The notes beneath the pieces were generated by a model. It ran no database searches, had not been told where the DNA came from, and saw only the letters and a list, made by a program, of their open reading frames with translations. From Adiantum capillus-veneris (taxonomy: Eukaryota > Streptophyta > Polypodiopsida > Polypodiales > Pteridaceae), in contig CM043944.1 in NCBI GenBank assembly GCA_014529385.2, positions 64,322,248 to 64,386,247 of the forward strand: a stretch of 64,000 bases of DNA, written 5' to 3'. A program made the position numbers and the translations under genes. Positions 32,027 through 42,296 of the stretch are shown here, piece by piece. Each line of letters opens with the position of its first letter. The first letter of the stretch is position 1.

Positions 32027-33295
32027 TGATGGTGCAGCCAAAGTTGGTCGAAGCTAGCAGGTGGTCTATGCCAGGCAAAGGGTGCAGTCGAGTGCAGTGC
32101 AGTAGGCTAGGGCACGTGCCAAAGTCCTTGGCAGCCAAAGGGTAGCGGGAATGTATGCTTGAAGCGGCTTTTTAGGCCAAAGGTGTTGTGGGATGGTTCA
32201 GATGGGATGGAAGATGAAGGTGACCAAAATGCCAAGTCAGTGTCCAAACATGTAGTGTTCAGTGTGCTCCAGAAGCCGGTCCAGGCGGCTCGTCAAACGG
32301 AGCCCCGGTGCTCAAGATATTGCAGTTTAAAGATAAGGCGTGTACCAGATCCCCGACGGACAGGGCAGCTGGGGACAGGTGGCCCATGCTGGAGTTAGTG
32401 CATACATGTGTAGTGCTCGAGTTATGGAGCATGACTGTCTTTTCGGATCGCGAATCGGAGCTCTGGATAGTAAGATATGGTTAGTTGAATTTTCTTCGGG
32501 GGCCAGGTATGAGGTCATTTGACCGCACTGGAAAATGCTCCATCTGGCGTCTTTTCAGCCTTGCCAAGGTTCTCGGTGATAGTGTGCGTCGTGCAGAGCC
32601 TACACAAATTAATGGTGCGTCAATCGGATGCTTGGTTGGCCAGATACAGAAAGATGGAGTTGGGAGCCATGGGCAGTGAACAGTTGCAAATGATTTTTTT
32701 TCGTTTTGGAGGGCTTGGTTCGAAGGTGCCGAGGGATCGGAATAATGCAAAGACGGTAAATGTAGTCGGGGCCGGGAATATAAAGTTTCAGTGAATTTTT
32801 TCTACTGGGTAATCGGGTCCGGTAGCAATGAATGGGAACCTACAAAAGAGGACCAAAAAGGGGTCTATTATAATTTTTTTGAAGAAGTTGAAGGGGTATT
32901 GAACCTGTGGGTGCCACGTAGCCTGGTGAATGCGCCCACATGCAGCGGGAGACTGTGGTTTATAAGTGCTAGAGCGCGCGCCATACTGGGCATGTGTGAA
33001 GCGAGGAGGAGCTTGGAGCTCCGTGGCTATGGTGCTGGCAGCCGTGGGCGCTGCGTTGGCTGAACGCGGCCCTGCAGGGAGGAGACGACGGTTTTTGACT
33101 GATGAGGCAGCGCCCGAGGCGGCACGCCCACGTGTGAGACGGTTGGCAGTGATGATGACGTGGCACCCGGCACGGGGCAGTTCCCATGGACCCTTGGGGG
33201 CCCGAAATTTTGAGGAAAAGGGAGGGGGCAATAGAGACATCACTATTGACTCCCCCCCTCAGGTAAGAGGAAAGTCCCACAACAAAGTAAGCCAG

Positions 33296-33330
<35 letters not shown>

Positions 33331-34134
33331 AGGCCCGAGGGCGAACAAGTGTGTGAATCTAAGCCAAGGCCGACCAAAATGAAGGCCAAGCGGACAAACC
33401 AAAGCATGGGCAAAAAGCAAGGCCAAGTAGGCCAAGGCAAAAAAGGAGCTAGAGAGGAGTCGGATAGAGAGAAAGTGAGAGTCAAAGTAAAGCATGTGGA
33501 GTAGTGCAAGGTTGAGGCCAAAAAGGGTAAAAATGCCAATTCAAGGTGCCAGGTGGACCAATTAAATTGTAAATTCCCAAGTTAAAGCCCTCCCCTATAA
33601 AAGTCAAAATTGGTTCAAATTAAGGGCTTTTTTCTTGGCCTTTTGGAGTGCCATTTGAAGCCTACAAAGTGGAGTTCTCTAGCAAGCTAGCCCCTTTGTA
33701 ACTTTTGCTTGAAAATGGCCGGTGATGGCAGTGCAAGCCCGTGTATATGTTTTTTGAAGTGCAATCAAGCCACAATTGCCTCCCGTGCTGTTGTTTCCCC
33801 TTCCCCCCTTCTCTTTCTCCTGCTTTCATGGTTCTCCTCAGTGCCGACTGTGTGGAAGTGTGTGGCCCCCCGAAACGATGGTGTTTTGAGCAAATGAGTG
33901 AGATTGAGTGGCTGTGTGCGTGTGTAAGGGTGAAGACATGCATTGGTAGTAGGTGTATCTTTTGGGGTGGTTTGTAGAGTGTGTGAGCAATGGCAATTGA
34001 GCAGGCGGTGGTCTGCTAGTGTAAAGTGTTTCTTTGAAGGTGTTTTCTGAGAGGATAGGGGTGCTGTGAATACCCTGAGCTATAGAGAGGCCCTTGTGTT
34101 TGTGTTGGGCGTGTTCTCCCATTCCCCCTCTCCA
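32027..34134 (+). mobile_element. RE2 3' LTR
   Basis: About 2.1 kb, TGATGG...CTCTCCA. Its last 1.6 kb is shared with 16722-17339 plus 25542-26680. It contains a (GA)n run at 33297-33327 and TATAAAAG near 33595. The start is inferred from the polypurine tract. Confidence 0.8.
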
Positions 34135-34449
34135 ACATTATAAAATGTCATAGGATCTAAAATGCACACTACAAAGTCGTGAAATTTATCTTCTCGTCAT
34201 GATTATATCTGATGCACTCTACCATTATATTTTTCTTTAATTATTCACAAGTCATGCATGTCCTCAGCAGACATGTTTGTCTGTATTTTCAATCCCTTTT
34301 AAAATTTCACCATATACAGCTTTAAGAAAGACAATTCCTCGATGTTCAATCAAATTCAATGTTTATATTGAATATCTTATGCAACGATATCATTCTAGAG
34401 ACGAAATGACAATCCAAGTTGTGATTCTTTCAACTATAGCTGAGCATTG
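34135..34449. other. Unassigned AT-rich DNA
   Basis: No gene or repeat recognised. It rejoins 37298 onward when RE4 and one CATTG are removed. Confidence 0.5.
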
Positions 34450-34767
34450 TGTTAGGAATTGGATCGTGTTAGCTATGGTGGATGAAAGAGAAACATGGTG
34501 CAAGTGTATGAGTGTGTGTAAGCAAGGTTATCACTCAAGTGAATTAGGTTCCAAGATAGAATTAGCTTGGACTCATAAATTAGCTTGAGTATTGACTTAG
34601 CTTAGCACAAGCTCACCATAGACAAGCATGTAGTGCAAAATGAAGTTGTTGTTTATTGATTCAAGAGATGAGCTTTAAGTAGCTCTACAGCCTTGCTCCA
34701 CAGTATGTGGGATAAATCCACTCTCCTCTCCTTGACTCACACCTTAGGTCAAAGCTCACACTTTACA
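34450..34767 (-). mobile_element. RE4 3' LTR
   Basis: 318 bp, nearly identical to 36973-37292; TG...CA ends; preceded by CATTG. Confidence 0.93.
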
Positions 34768-34782
34768 ATCCTCCCCTTGAGG
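34768..34782 (-). other. RE4 polypurine tract
   Basis: Minus strand reads CCTCAAGGGGAGGAT directly before the 3' LTR. Confidence 0.75.
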
Positions 34783-34814
34783 TTTGGACTAAGACAAGAT
34801 ACTGAAGATGCATG

Positions 34815-34985
34815 ATCCACACAGGCTAACAAAATCCACATAGGATGGTGGTATCCACACAGGAAAATAAAGTCCACAAAGGATGGTGATATCCACACAA
34901 GATGGTAAAACCCACACAAGAAAAATCCACAAAGGATGGTGATGTCCACACACGATGTGATAAGCTGGTATCCACACAGGAAAAC
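34815..34985. repeat. Minisatellite in RE4
   Basis: Imperfect repeats built from ATCCACACAGGATGGTG, about 18-35 bp apart, lie between gag and the 3' LTR. Minus-strand translation gives repeated VDIT/FLCG-like peptides, which I consider incidental. Confidence 0.8.
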
Positions 34986-35016
34986 GTCCTTCCCTACAAG
35001 TAGACAGTCTGCATCT

Positions 35017-35799
35017 TCAAAATGGGTCTTCCCAAACGCTGCCTTCGTCTTCATCCTTTTTGTCTTCTACTATGTGAGCTGATCCTATGTCAGGTCTCTT
35101 GCCTTCGTTGCTTCTACTGTGTTTGTTTGTGTAGAAATCTTTTGCTACATGTCCCATTCTTCCACATTCATAACACTTTCTTCCGTTTGTTGATGTTGAT
35201 GGTGAATATATTCCCCTTGAAGATGTTGCGATGAAAACTCCTCCTGATGGGGTGAGTGAACCTCTTTGCTTTCTTTCTTCTGCTTGGACTGAGTTGATGA
35301 TATCTTGAAATGGTGGTGCTGGTTCTTTTTCTTCAAGAATTGTGACTAAGTGGTCATAAGAAGGTGGAAGTCCACTTAAAAGTATGGCCACTTTGTCATC
35401 TTCTGGTACTTCAACTTGGATGTAAGTGAATTGTGTGACAATGCTCTTAAGCCTGTTCACTAGGCTAGCAATGTCCTCCCCTTCAATCATAGTAACTTTG
35501 TAAAGCTGTCTTTTAATACTAACTTTGCTTCTTTTGGCCCTAGCTCCAAAATTACTTTCTAGGACATGCCAGGCTTCATGTGCATGCTTACATTCATCTA
35601 TGAAATGCACATAATTATCATGCAAGGAAGTGATGATAATTCCCAATGCTTGTTCGTCTTTGGCCAAATTCTGTGCACTTGCTATGAGTGTAGATGCCCT
35701 AGTGTGCACTCCATCGGGTTCGGCTTGTTGCTCTAAGGCAGTGCTAATGAAAGACCACAAACAAGTTTCATAAGGTAGCCTCTTAACTTTGTTTGCCAA
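35017..35799 (-). CDS. RE4 copia-type gag
   Basis: 260 residues. It has the UBN2-type gag helices of Ty1/copia elements: YETCLWSFISTALEQQ, HAHEAWHVLESNFG, KRQLYKVTMIEGEDIASLVNRLKSIV, ILLSGLPPSYDHLV. A CCHC-like knuckle CYECGRMGHVAKDF follows; the last Cys is Phe here (expected C), so the knuckle is damaged. An acidic tail ends DEGSVWEDPF. The true start may lie upstream of 35799. Gag forms the particle that packages RNA. Confidence 0.9.
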   Translation of the reverse strand: MANKVKRLPYETCLWSFISTALEQQAEPDGVHTRASTLIASAQNLAKDEQALGIIITSLHDNYVHFIDECKHAHEAWHVLESNFGARAKRSKVSIKRQLYKVTMIEGEDIASLVNRLKSIVTQFTYIQVEVPEDDKVAILLSGLPPSYDHLVTILEEKEPAPPFQDIINSVQAEERKQRGSLTPSGGVFIATSSRGIYSPSTSTNGRKCYECGRMGHVAKDFYTNKHSRSNEGKRPDIGSAHIVEDKKDEDEGSVWEDPF

Positions 35800-35995
35800 G
35801 TGTGAAATCCCTCCCCATTGAATTTCTCTATTCCCTTGTCCCCCATTTGTGCCAATAGAGGGGTCTTAGCTTAGGAGACTCTCCTAGCCAGTGTCTGCCT
35901 CTTTACACGGTGCACAATTGATGATATAAAAATTTATTTGCAAAATTTTGTGCTTGGTTGCAATAATTTTAAGGGTTCATTGTGTGTGTGTGTGT

Positions 35996-36042
<47 letters not shown>

Positions 36043-36953
36043 TCCTTTTTGTGAAGCTCCTTTTCACCGTTGTGTCGGTGAAGCCCCTCTTCATAAGGAG
36101 GTAATGCTCCTTTGGATGCTTGGACATCTAACCAAGCCGATGTGGAGTGTCCCACCGGCACTTCAAAAGAGCCCTTCCAAAGCAAACTTTAAAGCGTGTT
36201 TTCTTTCAAGCATCAAAGCAAAAGGTTGTAACAAGCTTGGGGTTTTGATCCTCTTGGAGGTGCTCGGCATCAGGCTGTGGGAAAAGGGGGCTTAAAAACC
36301 CTCAGAAACTTGTCTTCGAGCAGCGCGAGAAGGGGGGCCCAACAAGTTGAAGCTTTTGAGGTAGCGAGGCGCGGGATGGACCTCTTACGGGGTTCGGGCA
36401 GTTCGGGCAAGAACGCCGCAAGGTGGCCCGCTTTTACAGGGAGTCAAAGAGGAAAAAAGGCGCGCTGCCGCGGCTGTGGGACTCCTCCCCAGCGGACCCG
36501 CCCGCTTCAGAAAATTTTTTCCTAAGGAGGATTCAGGTCCGCCCGTTGTGCCCACTTGGGTAATGCCCAATTTGAACTTCGGACCCTAAAATGCCAAGAA
36601 TGGACAAGCTAATTTGAGCTAGCCACCAAGCCCATGGGCTCCCTTGTGGAATATCCTCCGAAAAATAAAATCTTAAGCCGAGCCGGCAGGCCCTTTCCCA
36701 CACAAACTCACACACACACCTATTTTTAGGCAATTTTAAGGATAGCTTTAATGGAGTTCTCGGGCTCGGTTTGCAGAGCTTGAAGGCTCCATGGAGAGAT
36801 TGCGTCGAGCACTTCGAGATGAGGGCGTAATTAGTGAGATGCAACTAGTTATGAAGAATGTTAATGGGCCGTGACAATGCAATGCTAATAGATCTAATGA
36901 AGATGCTAATGATTAACACACACTAATGCATAATGAAAATCCTAGCTAGCACA
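35800..36953 (-). other. RE4 leader region
   Basis: Non-coding on inspection. It contains a (GA)n microsatellite at 35996-36039 and a GC-richer block at about 36300-36550 whose composition differs from the rest of the element, suggesting acquired sequence. It lies between the primer site and gag. Confidence 0.6.
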
Positions 36954-36970
36954 CCATGGCTCTGATACCA
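36954..36970 (-). other. RE4 primer-binding site (initiator Met tRNA)
   Basis: Minus strand reads TGGTATCAGAGCCATGG, the standard plant initiator-Met primer site, two bases inside the 5' LTR. Confidence 0.92.
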
Positions 36971-36972
36971 AA

Positions 36973-37292
36973 TGTTAGGAATTGGATCGTGCTAGCTATG
37001 GTGGATGAAAGAGAAACATGGTGCAAGTGTGTGAGTGTGTGTAAGCAAGGTTATCACTCAAGTGAATTAGGTTCCAAGATAGAATTTGCTTGGACTCATA
37101 AACACAATCTTGAGTATTGACTTAGCTTAGCACAAGCTCACCATAGACAAGCATGTAGTGCAAAATGAAGTTGTTGTTTATTGATTCAAGAGATGAGCTT
37201 TAAGTAGCTCTACAGCCTTGCTCCCCAGTATGTGGGATAAATCCACTCTTCTCTCCTTGACTCACACCTTAGGACAAAGCTCACACTTTACA
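36973..37292 (-). mobile_element. RE4 5' LTR
   Basis: 320 bp, matches 34450-34767 with a few differences; followed by CATTG. Confidence 0.93.
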
Positions 37293-37297
37293 CATTG

Positions 37298-38741
37298 CAA
37301 TGTTAATTTGATTTGTGAAATTACCATTACTTGTCGAGCGTTGTGCTAGCAAATAGTATGTATAGTACATCAACCTCACTCATGTTTCATATTTGCTTTA
37401 CCTATATTATCTTATGAATTGTGGAATTTAACATCGCTGGTACTTACACTAAATGGCATCCCTTCTGTGATGATTTTTTTTCACTGAGCTATAAAACAAT
37501 TTACATAAGCTAAGGTGCTTTGGAATGATGGCAATAATTTGTAAGTACTTTTGCACTCGAATGTACTCTAGTATTGTATCAAATAGGTGGTAAATGTTTT
37601 ATTTGCGTTGTCTAGTCCATTGGTCACATGCACACAGATTTGCCGATTTAGGCAGTGTGTAAATGCTCATCCGTGTGTAGATTCGCCGATTTAGGCAACG
37701 CCAATTGTCCATGTAGATCCGCCGATTTAGGCAGCACAACAACAAAATACAGATTCATGATTTATTTAAACAATACCAAATACAGATTCGCCGATTTAGG
37801 CGACACCGATCACAAAATCATGTTGCAATGGCTGGCCACCACTGTCCTTAGCAAGATTTTGTTACCCGAGTACATGTTGGTAGATATTTGGATTTGGATT
37901 TGGAATGAGTATATGATGCTTTTTTGTCGCAATAGTATTTATGAATTGCAATTGATATTGATGAGAATTGACTTATTGAAAGATGAGTGTGACCAATGAT
38001 ATCCTGATTTATCAGGGTATGACATATACTACTTATTCTATAGGGATGGGACACTAGAATAGGTAGTATGTGGATGACGGCATGCATAAGCAATGTTGTT
38101 TAGTTTCATTGATTTTTTTCTTTTACTATGTGCTATTTTTTATACAAATTTCTAATCACTGTTTTTGACAAGTATGGTTTTCAGATTCTCATATTTACAA
38201 CTGAGGACAATTACTTTACAACGGCGAGGTATGTAATGATAATTGATAATCATCTATTTATTGCAGCTGACAGGTGGAAAAAGAGTTAACAGCTAATGGA
38301 TTATGAAAAATGATATTACAAATTATGTATACTTTATTATTCAAGTGCTCCTTATGAGCTTTGGCCATTTATGATCGGCTGGCCAGTTTGTACTCAATTT
38401 GAGCATTCAAGAAATCTATAAGTAAATATGTGCAAGAGGGAAATGTTCACTCTTGCACGGGGGGAGATTGCACCCAGTGTCCGCATTATTCTTCTCTCCT
38501 CTCCACTCTTCTCTCTCGTCGTGTCAGTGTAGCACTCCACTCTAGGAGGTGCGCCTGCACGTGCTCTCTCAACCTATCTCTCTCTTTGTCTCTCTATGTT
38601 TGCGTACAACTTGGAGTATGTGCAAGGAAGGTTGCCAGGTATGTAGATTTGTGTGTTTCATGCATTGCAATATGTTGTCTTTGGTATTTTGCAGGGTCTT
38701 CCACACATCCGTTTGTCACACCTTCTCTTGAAGATTGCACT
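37298..38741. other. Unassigned AT-rich DNA
   Basis: Likely the host sequence around RE4. It contains a set of GCCGATTTAGGC repeats and a small hairpin (GTGCAAGAG / CTCTTGCAC, 38430-38458). No complete gene is supported. Confidence 0.5.
37636..37801 (+). repeat. Four copies of AGATTCGCCGATTTAGGC
   Basis: Near-identical 18-mers at 37636, 37679, 37715 and 37783. The last three are in the same frame of an open stretch (37655-37999) and would encode CRFADLGN, CRSADLGS and YRFADLGD. Whether this is coding is doubtful. Confidence 0.7.
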
Positions 38742-38971
38742 TGTTGGAATTAGGGTTGCAGAGAGAAACGCACATAGCTTGGAGAAGATGAAGGAAGCTC
38801 AAGGCACACAATAGAGAGTGTGTTACTTAGTGTGCAATGGAAAGATAGATAGCCCTAGAGTGATGGGCGTATATACAATGCATGGGGGAAAAAAACCTCC
38901 TAAAGAGGGAAAAAATGCCCCGGCGGTCCTACTATGTTCACACACATCACTACCACATGTATATGGTAACA
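38742..38971 (-). mobile_element. RE5 copia LTR (3')
   Basis: Minus strand begins TGTTACCATATACATG and ends CCTAATTCCAACA (TG...CA, 230 bp); a polypurine tract abuts it at 38972-38986. No second copy is in the window. Confidence 0.65.
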
Positions 38972-39410
38972 AATCCCCCTTGGAGTGATGTGGTGAACGA
39001 GAGTTGGCACATGAGTACAGGGAAGTGCTATCAGTCCACAAGAACAGTCTGAACAAGGGAACTGTCTGAAATGACTTCACCTGCAGAAATAAGTTGCTCA
39101 TTGATATCTTTGACACCAGCAAGGAAAGTGTCCATATCATCTTCCTCATGCATAATCTTCGACTCCAGCTCTTTACGCAGCAAAGCAATTTTAGCCTCAT
39201 TGCGGCTTTCATAAAGACCAACCAAAATATCCCAAGCCTGTTTTGCAGATTTTGTTGAACGAATGTGAGGAACAATGGTGTGCTTCAGAGACAATGCAAT
39301 CAATGCATGAGCCTGCACATCCTTTACATCCCAATGAGCTTGTTCTACCGTAGGTAAAACAACTCTAATAGCAGCATGCAAGACAAGGGGAACTAGAACC
39401 TGAGAGTCCA
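38972..39410 (-). pseudogene. RE5 copia gag fragment
   Basis: HWDVKDVQAHALIALSLKHTIVPHI, STKSAKQAWDILVGLYES and MHEEDDMDTFLAGVKDINEQLISAG are typical of the Ty1/copia gag (UBN2). The gag lies almost next to the 3' LTR, so this was probably another gag-only element. The 5' part is lost where RE6 LTR-like sequence begins, at about 39360-39410. Confidence 0.8.
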
Positions 39411-39528
39411 CCACCCAACCACCCACTATATAGCATAGCGCTGGCCCTTTGCCCTAGTTGGACTCCCTTTCCACACTACCTAGCCGGGCCCTGCCCTTGT
39501 CTAGTCCGGCCTTGCCGGTGTCCTGACA
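39400..39528 (-). mobile_element. RE6 3' LTR (start)
   Basis: Follows the purine run ACTTAAGGGGGGAGTAA and begins TGTCAGGACACCGG. It contains GCTATATAG. The left boundary with RE5 is uncertain. Confidence 0.5.
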
Positions 39529-39600
39529 TTACTCCCCCCTTAAGTTTTCGTCCTTGAAAACAAAAGTGGGGAACTTCTTCTTAAGAACCCTAATGTTTTC

Positions 39601-40290
39601 TCAAGTGGCACCTTCCTCAGGTCGGTCTTTCCACTTGATTAAGGCTTGTTGACGTATGTGATGATGTGCACGCAACTCATGATAATCGAGAACACGTTCA
39701 GGTTCATGCGGTAAGGTAGGAGGTTCAATGAAATCAACCAATACCTGTTGGTCAATGACATAGTCATCCCCATGTAACCGCTTACGTAAACGGCTTACAT
39801 GAAACACCGGATGAATGCGAGAATGTGCAAGTAGTAGTAATTTGTAGGCACGATCACCTACTCGCTTGAGTATTTTGAAAGGCCCACAATATCGGGGAGA
39901 TAATTTAGGTGTGGGCCCAGTTTTTAGAATTTTTGAATGTTCTGGCACACGTAAAAATACTTCCTCCCCTTCTTCAAAGGTAACTTGCCGATGTTTCTCA
40001 TCAACGTATTTCTTATACCGATCATGTGCTTGTCGGACATTCTGGCGAGCAAGTTTCAGCTTATCCATGTGGTCTTGGAGAAAATCCTTAACCTGTTGGA
40101 GTTTTTTGGTTGCCAGTCCCACCGTAACTGGTGACCTAGGTTGAAACCCATACATGAGCATGAAAGGACTAAAGCCTGTTGTGACATGCTTAGCACTGTT
40201 GTAGGCTAACTCGAAAATAGGTAAGTATTCTTCCCAATCTGACTATTTTTTGCTGATGTATGCTCTTAGCATATCCTCTAGCACCTGATT
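39601..40290 (-). pseudogene. RE6 integrase C-terminus with chromodomain
   Basis: Spacer helix (ARQNVRQAHDRYKKYVDEKHR), GEEVFLRVPEHSKIL...GPFKILKRVGDRAYKL, IHPVFHVSRLRK, and a chromodomain near the end (VLDYHELRAHHHIRQQALIKWKDRPEEGAT). Chromodomains guide integration to chromatin in chromoviruses. The stop at 39601 truncates the usual final Trp-containing helix. Confidence 0.88.
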
Positions 40291-40293
40291 AAC

Positions 40294-40895
40294 TCATTCT
40301 GTTTGACCATCTATTTCTGGATGATCAGCTGTACCGAGATTTAGTTGTGTATCCAATCGTTTAAACACCGCTCTCCAAAAAAGGCTGTTAAACTTAGGAT
40401 CACGGTTACAGACAATGTTACTTGGCAAACCATACAGTTTGTATAGATTGTCCACAAATAACTTGGCTAATTCTGGTGTTTTAATCGTTGATTTGGTTGG
40501 AATAAACTTACATAGTTTAGTCAACAGGTCTATGACCACCCATACCTAGTCATGACCTCGTACAGTGGTTGGTAAACCCACAATAAAATCCATAGAGATG
40601 CTTTTCCATTTTCCATTGGGAATCTCCAAAGGATGTAAGAGTCCTCCTACTTTCATGCACTCTGCTTTGTTAACTTGACATTTTTGGCAATGCAAGACAT
40701 AAGCTTGAACAAAGCCATGTATACCTGGCCAGTAAAACTATCGTCGTATGAGAGCATAAGTTTTTCTAATCCCCTGGTGCCCTGCACTTGGATATCATGA
40801 TATTCATAAAGAATTTGGCACCGAATGTCTGTGTCTGTTGGTACACAAACTCTCCCCTTATGGAGTAGGTACCCATTGTTGATGGTAAAATGCTT
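40294..40895 (-). pseudogene. RE6 integrase core and zinc domain, broken
   Basis: VVIDLLTKLCKFIP (first Asp), CNRDPKFNS (second Asp region), and DHPEIDGQTE, where HPQTDGQTE with the catalytic Glu is expected. An in-frame TAG at the GHD*VWVVID position and further stops break it. The zinc domain upstream is only faintly readable. Confidence 0.8.
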
Positions 40896-41552
40896 TCATT
40901 GTTGTAGTTCATCACTTGATAAAGGAGAACTAGGTGTGGAGGTTAATTGTACACTACCGTCATTGGAGTGAGAAGGATCCCACTTTTGAACATGGCTCCA
41001 CACTTTGGAATATGTTTCATCATGCTCATATTTGCCTTTGAAAGAATCTAAAAATTCACTGTGAAGTTCCGTGAAAAAGAGCGAATTGATCTCTGGCATT
41101 CGACTTATAGCGTCCGCCACAACATTATACCTTAGCTTGGCGTCATATTCCTGAAGATTCTCGGCCCATCTGGCTTCTCGACCCTTTAAATCCGTTTGTT
41201 GTGTAAACCATTTGATGCTTTCATGGTCAAACACAATCTCAAACTGAGCACCATACAGATAGTGCCGCCATGTTTTTAAGGCAGACACTATTGCACAGAG
41301 TTCGCGTTCGTAAGCAGAGTAGTTCTGCTGAGCTGCATCAAACTTCTTGCTTTCAAATGCAATCGGCCATCCGTCTTGTAATAGGACTGCTCCAATAGCA
41401 CGGTCACTGGCATCCGTTTCCAAAACGAATGGTTTCAAAAGATCTACAATAGCTAGTATAGGAGCTGTAGCTAATGCATCCCTTGAGTGTATCAAAATTG
41501 TGTTGTTGAGCGGATCCCCACTAAAAAGCTTTACCTTTGCCTTTGAGTTCAT
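40896..41552 (-). pseudogene. RE6 RNase H
   Basis: LETDASDRAIGAVLLQ (catalytic Asp), FDAAQQNYSAYERELCAIV (Glu), YGAQFEIVFDHESIKW (Asp) and VVADAISRMPE (Asp). All four acidic positions are readable, but the flanks are out of frame. Confidence 0.88.
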
Positions 41553-42296
41553 CCGTCATGGGAATAGCAATTTGAGCATAGTTTTTAACGAACCTTGGTA
41601 AAAACCTGCAAATCCTTAAAAAATCTATAATTCTTCCAGATTTTTAGGAGAAGGCCATTTCCGGATGGTATCCACTTTGGAGTGATCCATATATAGCCCA
41701 TTAGCTGAAATAGCATGCCCTAAATAATGAATTTCGTCTTTTAGAAAACCACATTTAGATTCCTTGGCATATAATTTGTTTGTGCATAACAACTCAAACA
41801 CCTGCCTGAGATGTTGTAAGTGTTCTTCTTCAGAAGCACTATAGGCTAGGATGTCATCGAGGAAAACAATGACAAATTTGCCCAAATATGGCTTCAAGAC
41901 ACTATCCATAAGTGTCATGAATGTTGCGGGCGCATTGGTTAACCCAAAGGGCATCACCAAGAACTCGTAGTGTCCAAACCGTGTTTGGAATGTAGTTTTG
42001 GGTATATCGGCAAGTTGAATATGAACTTGGTGATATCCTGACCGGTGGTTTATTTTCGTAAAAATGCGAGCATGAGTGAGTTTGTCAAACAACTCATCTA
42101 CTCTGGGCAATGGGTATTTGTTCTTAACTGTAATTTTATTTAAGCCACGGTAGTCTACGCACATGCGCATACTACCGTCATTTTTCCTCACTAAGAGGAT
42201 AGCCGAAGCCCATGGTGAAGAACTGGGTTGTATAAACCCTCTGCTAAGGTAGTCAGCAAGCTGATGTTCTGTAACATTTAATGGCCTAATAACTTA
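41553..42296 (-). pseudogene. RE6 reverse transcriptase, 5'-truncated
   Basis: VRKNDGSMRMCVDYRGLNKITVKNKYPLPRVDEL, HRSGYHQVHIQ, MPFGLTNAPATF and catalytic FLDDILAYS. Upstream LADYLSRGFIQPSSSPWASAILL is readable to about 42270. It ends where RE7 inserted. Confidence 0.88.

Larger units (their letters stand above)
16722..34134 (+). mobile_element. RE2: degenerate Tat-like Ty3/gypsy element, hosts RE3
   Basis: Internal region 26681-32026 with gag, protease, RT, RNase H, second RNase H and integrase, all broken by stops and shifts. The 3' LTR is 32027-34134 (TGATGG...CTCCA). The 5' LTR is present only from the position matching 32544, and it is itself split by RE3 at 17339/25542. The 3' flank begins ACATT; the 5' flank of the element is lost, so no duplication can be checked. 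The LTR copies differ by substitutions and a block of about 130 bp, so the insertion is older than RE3. Confidence 0.85.
34450..37292 (-). mobile_element. RE4: gag-only Ty1/copia element (TR-GAG type)
   Basis: Minus-strand element with LTRs of 318 and 320 bp (TGTTAGGAATTGG...CTTTACA), a perfect 5-bp CATTG duplication (34445-34449, 37293-37297), an initiator-Met primer site next to the right LTR, and a polypurine tract next to the left LTR. The only coding region is a copia gag; protease, integrase and RT are absent. Gag-only copia-derived elements are known in plants as TR-GAG. The near-identical LTRs suggest fairly recent insertion with help from an autonomous element. Confidence 0.92.
39400..42296 (-). 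mobile_element. RE6: chromovirus, truncated by RE7
   Basis: Minus-strand Ty3/gypsy with RT, RNase H, integrase and an integrase chromodomain, then a polypurine tract (39529-39545) and a short 3' LTR-like end (TGTCAGGACACC...). It breaks off inside RT at 42296, where the RE7 LTR starts; its gag side should lie beyond the window. Degenerate. Confidence 0.85.

Noticed and set aside
37655-37999. A hypothetical gene with RFADLG repeats
   Set aside because: Short, single frame, no clear start or splice support; kept only as a repeat and a finding.
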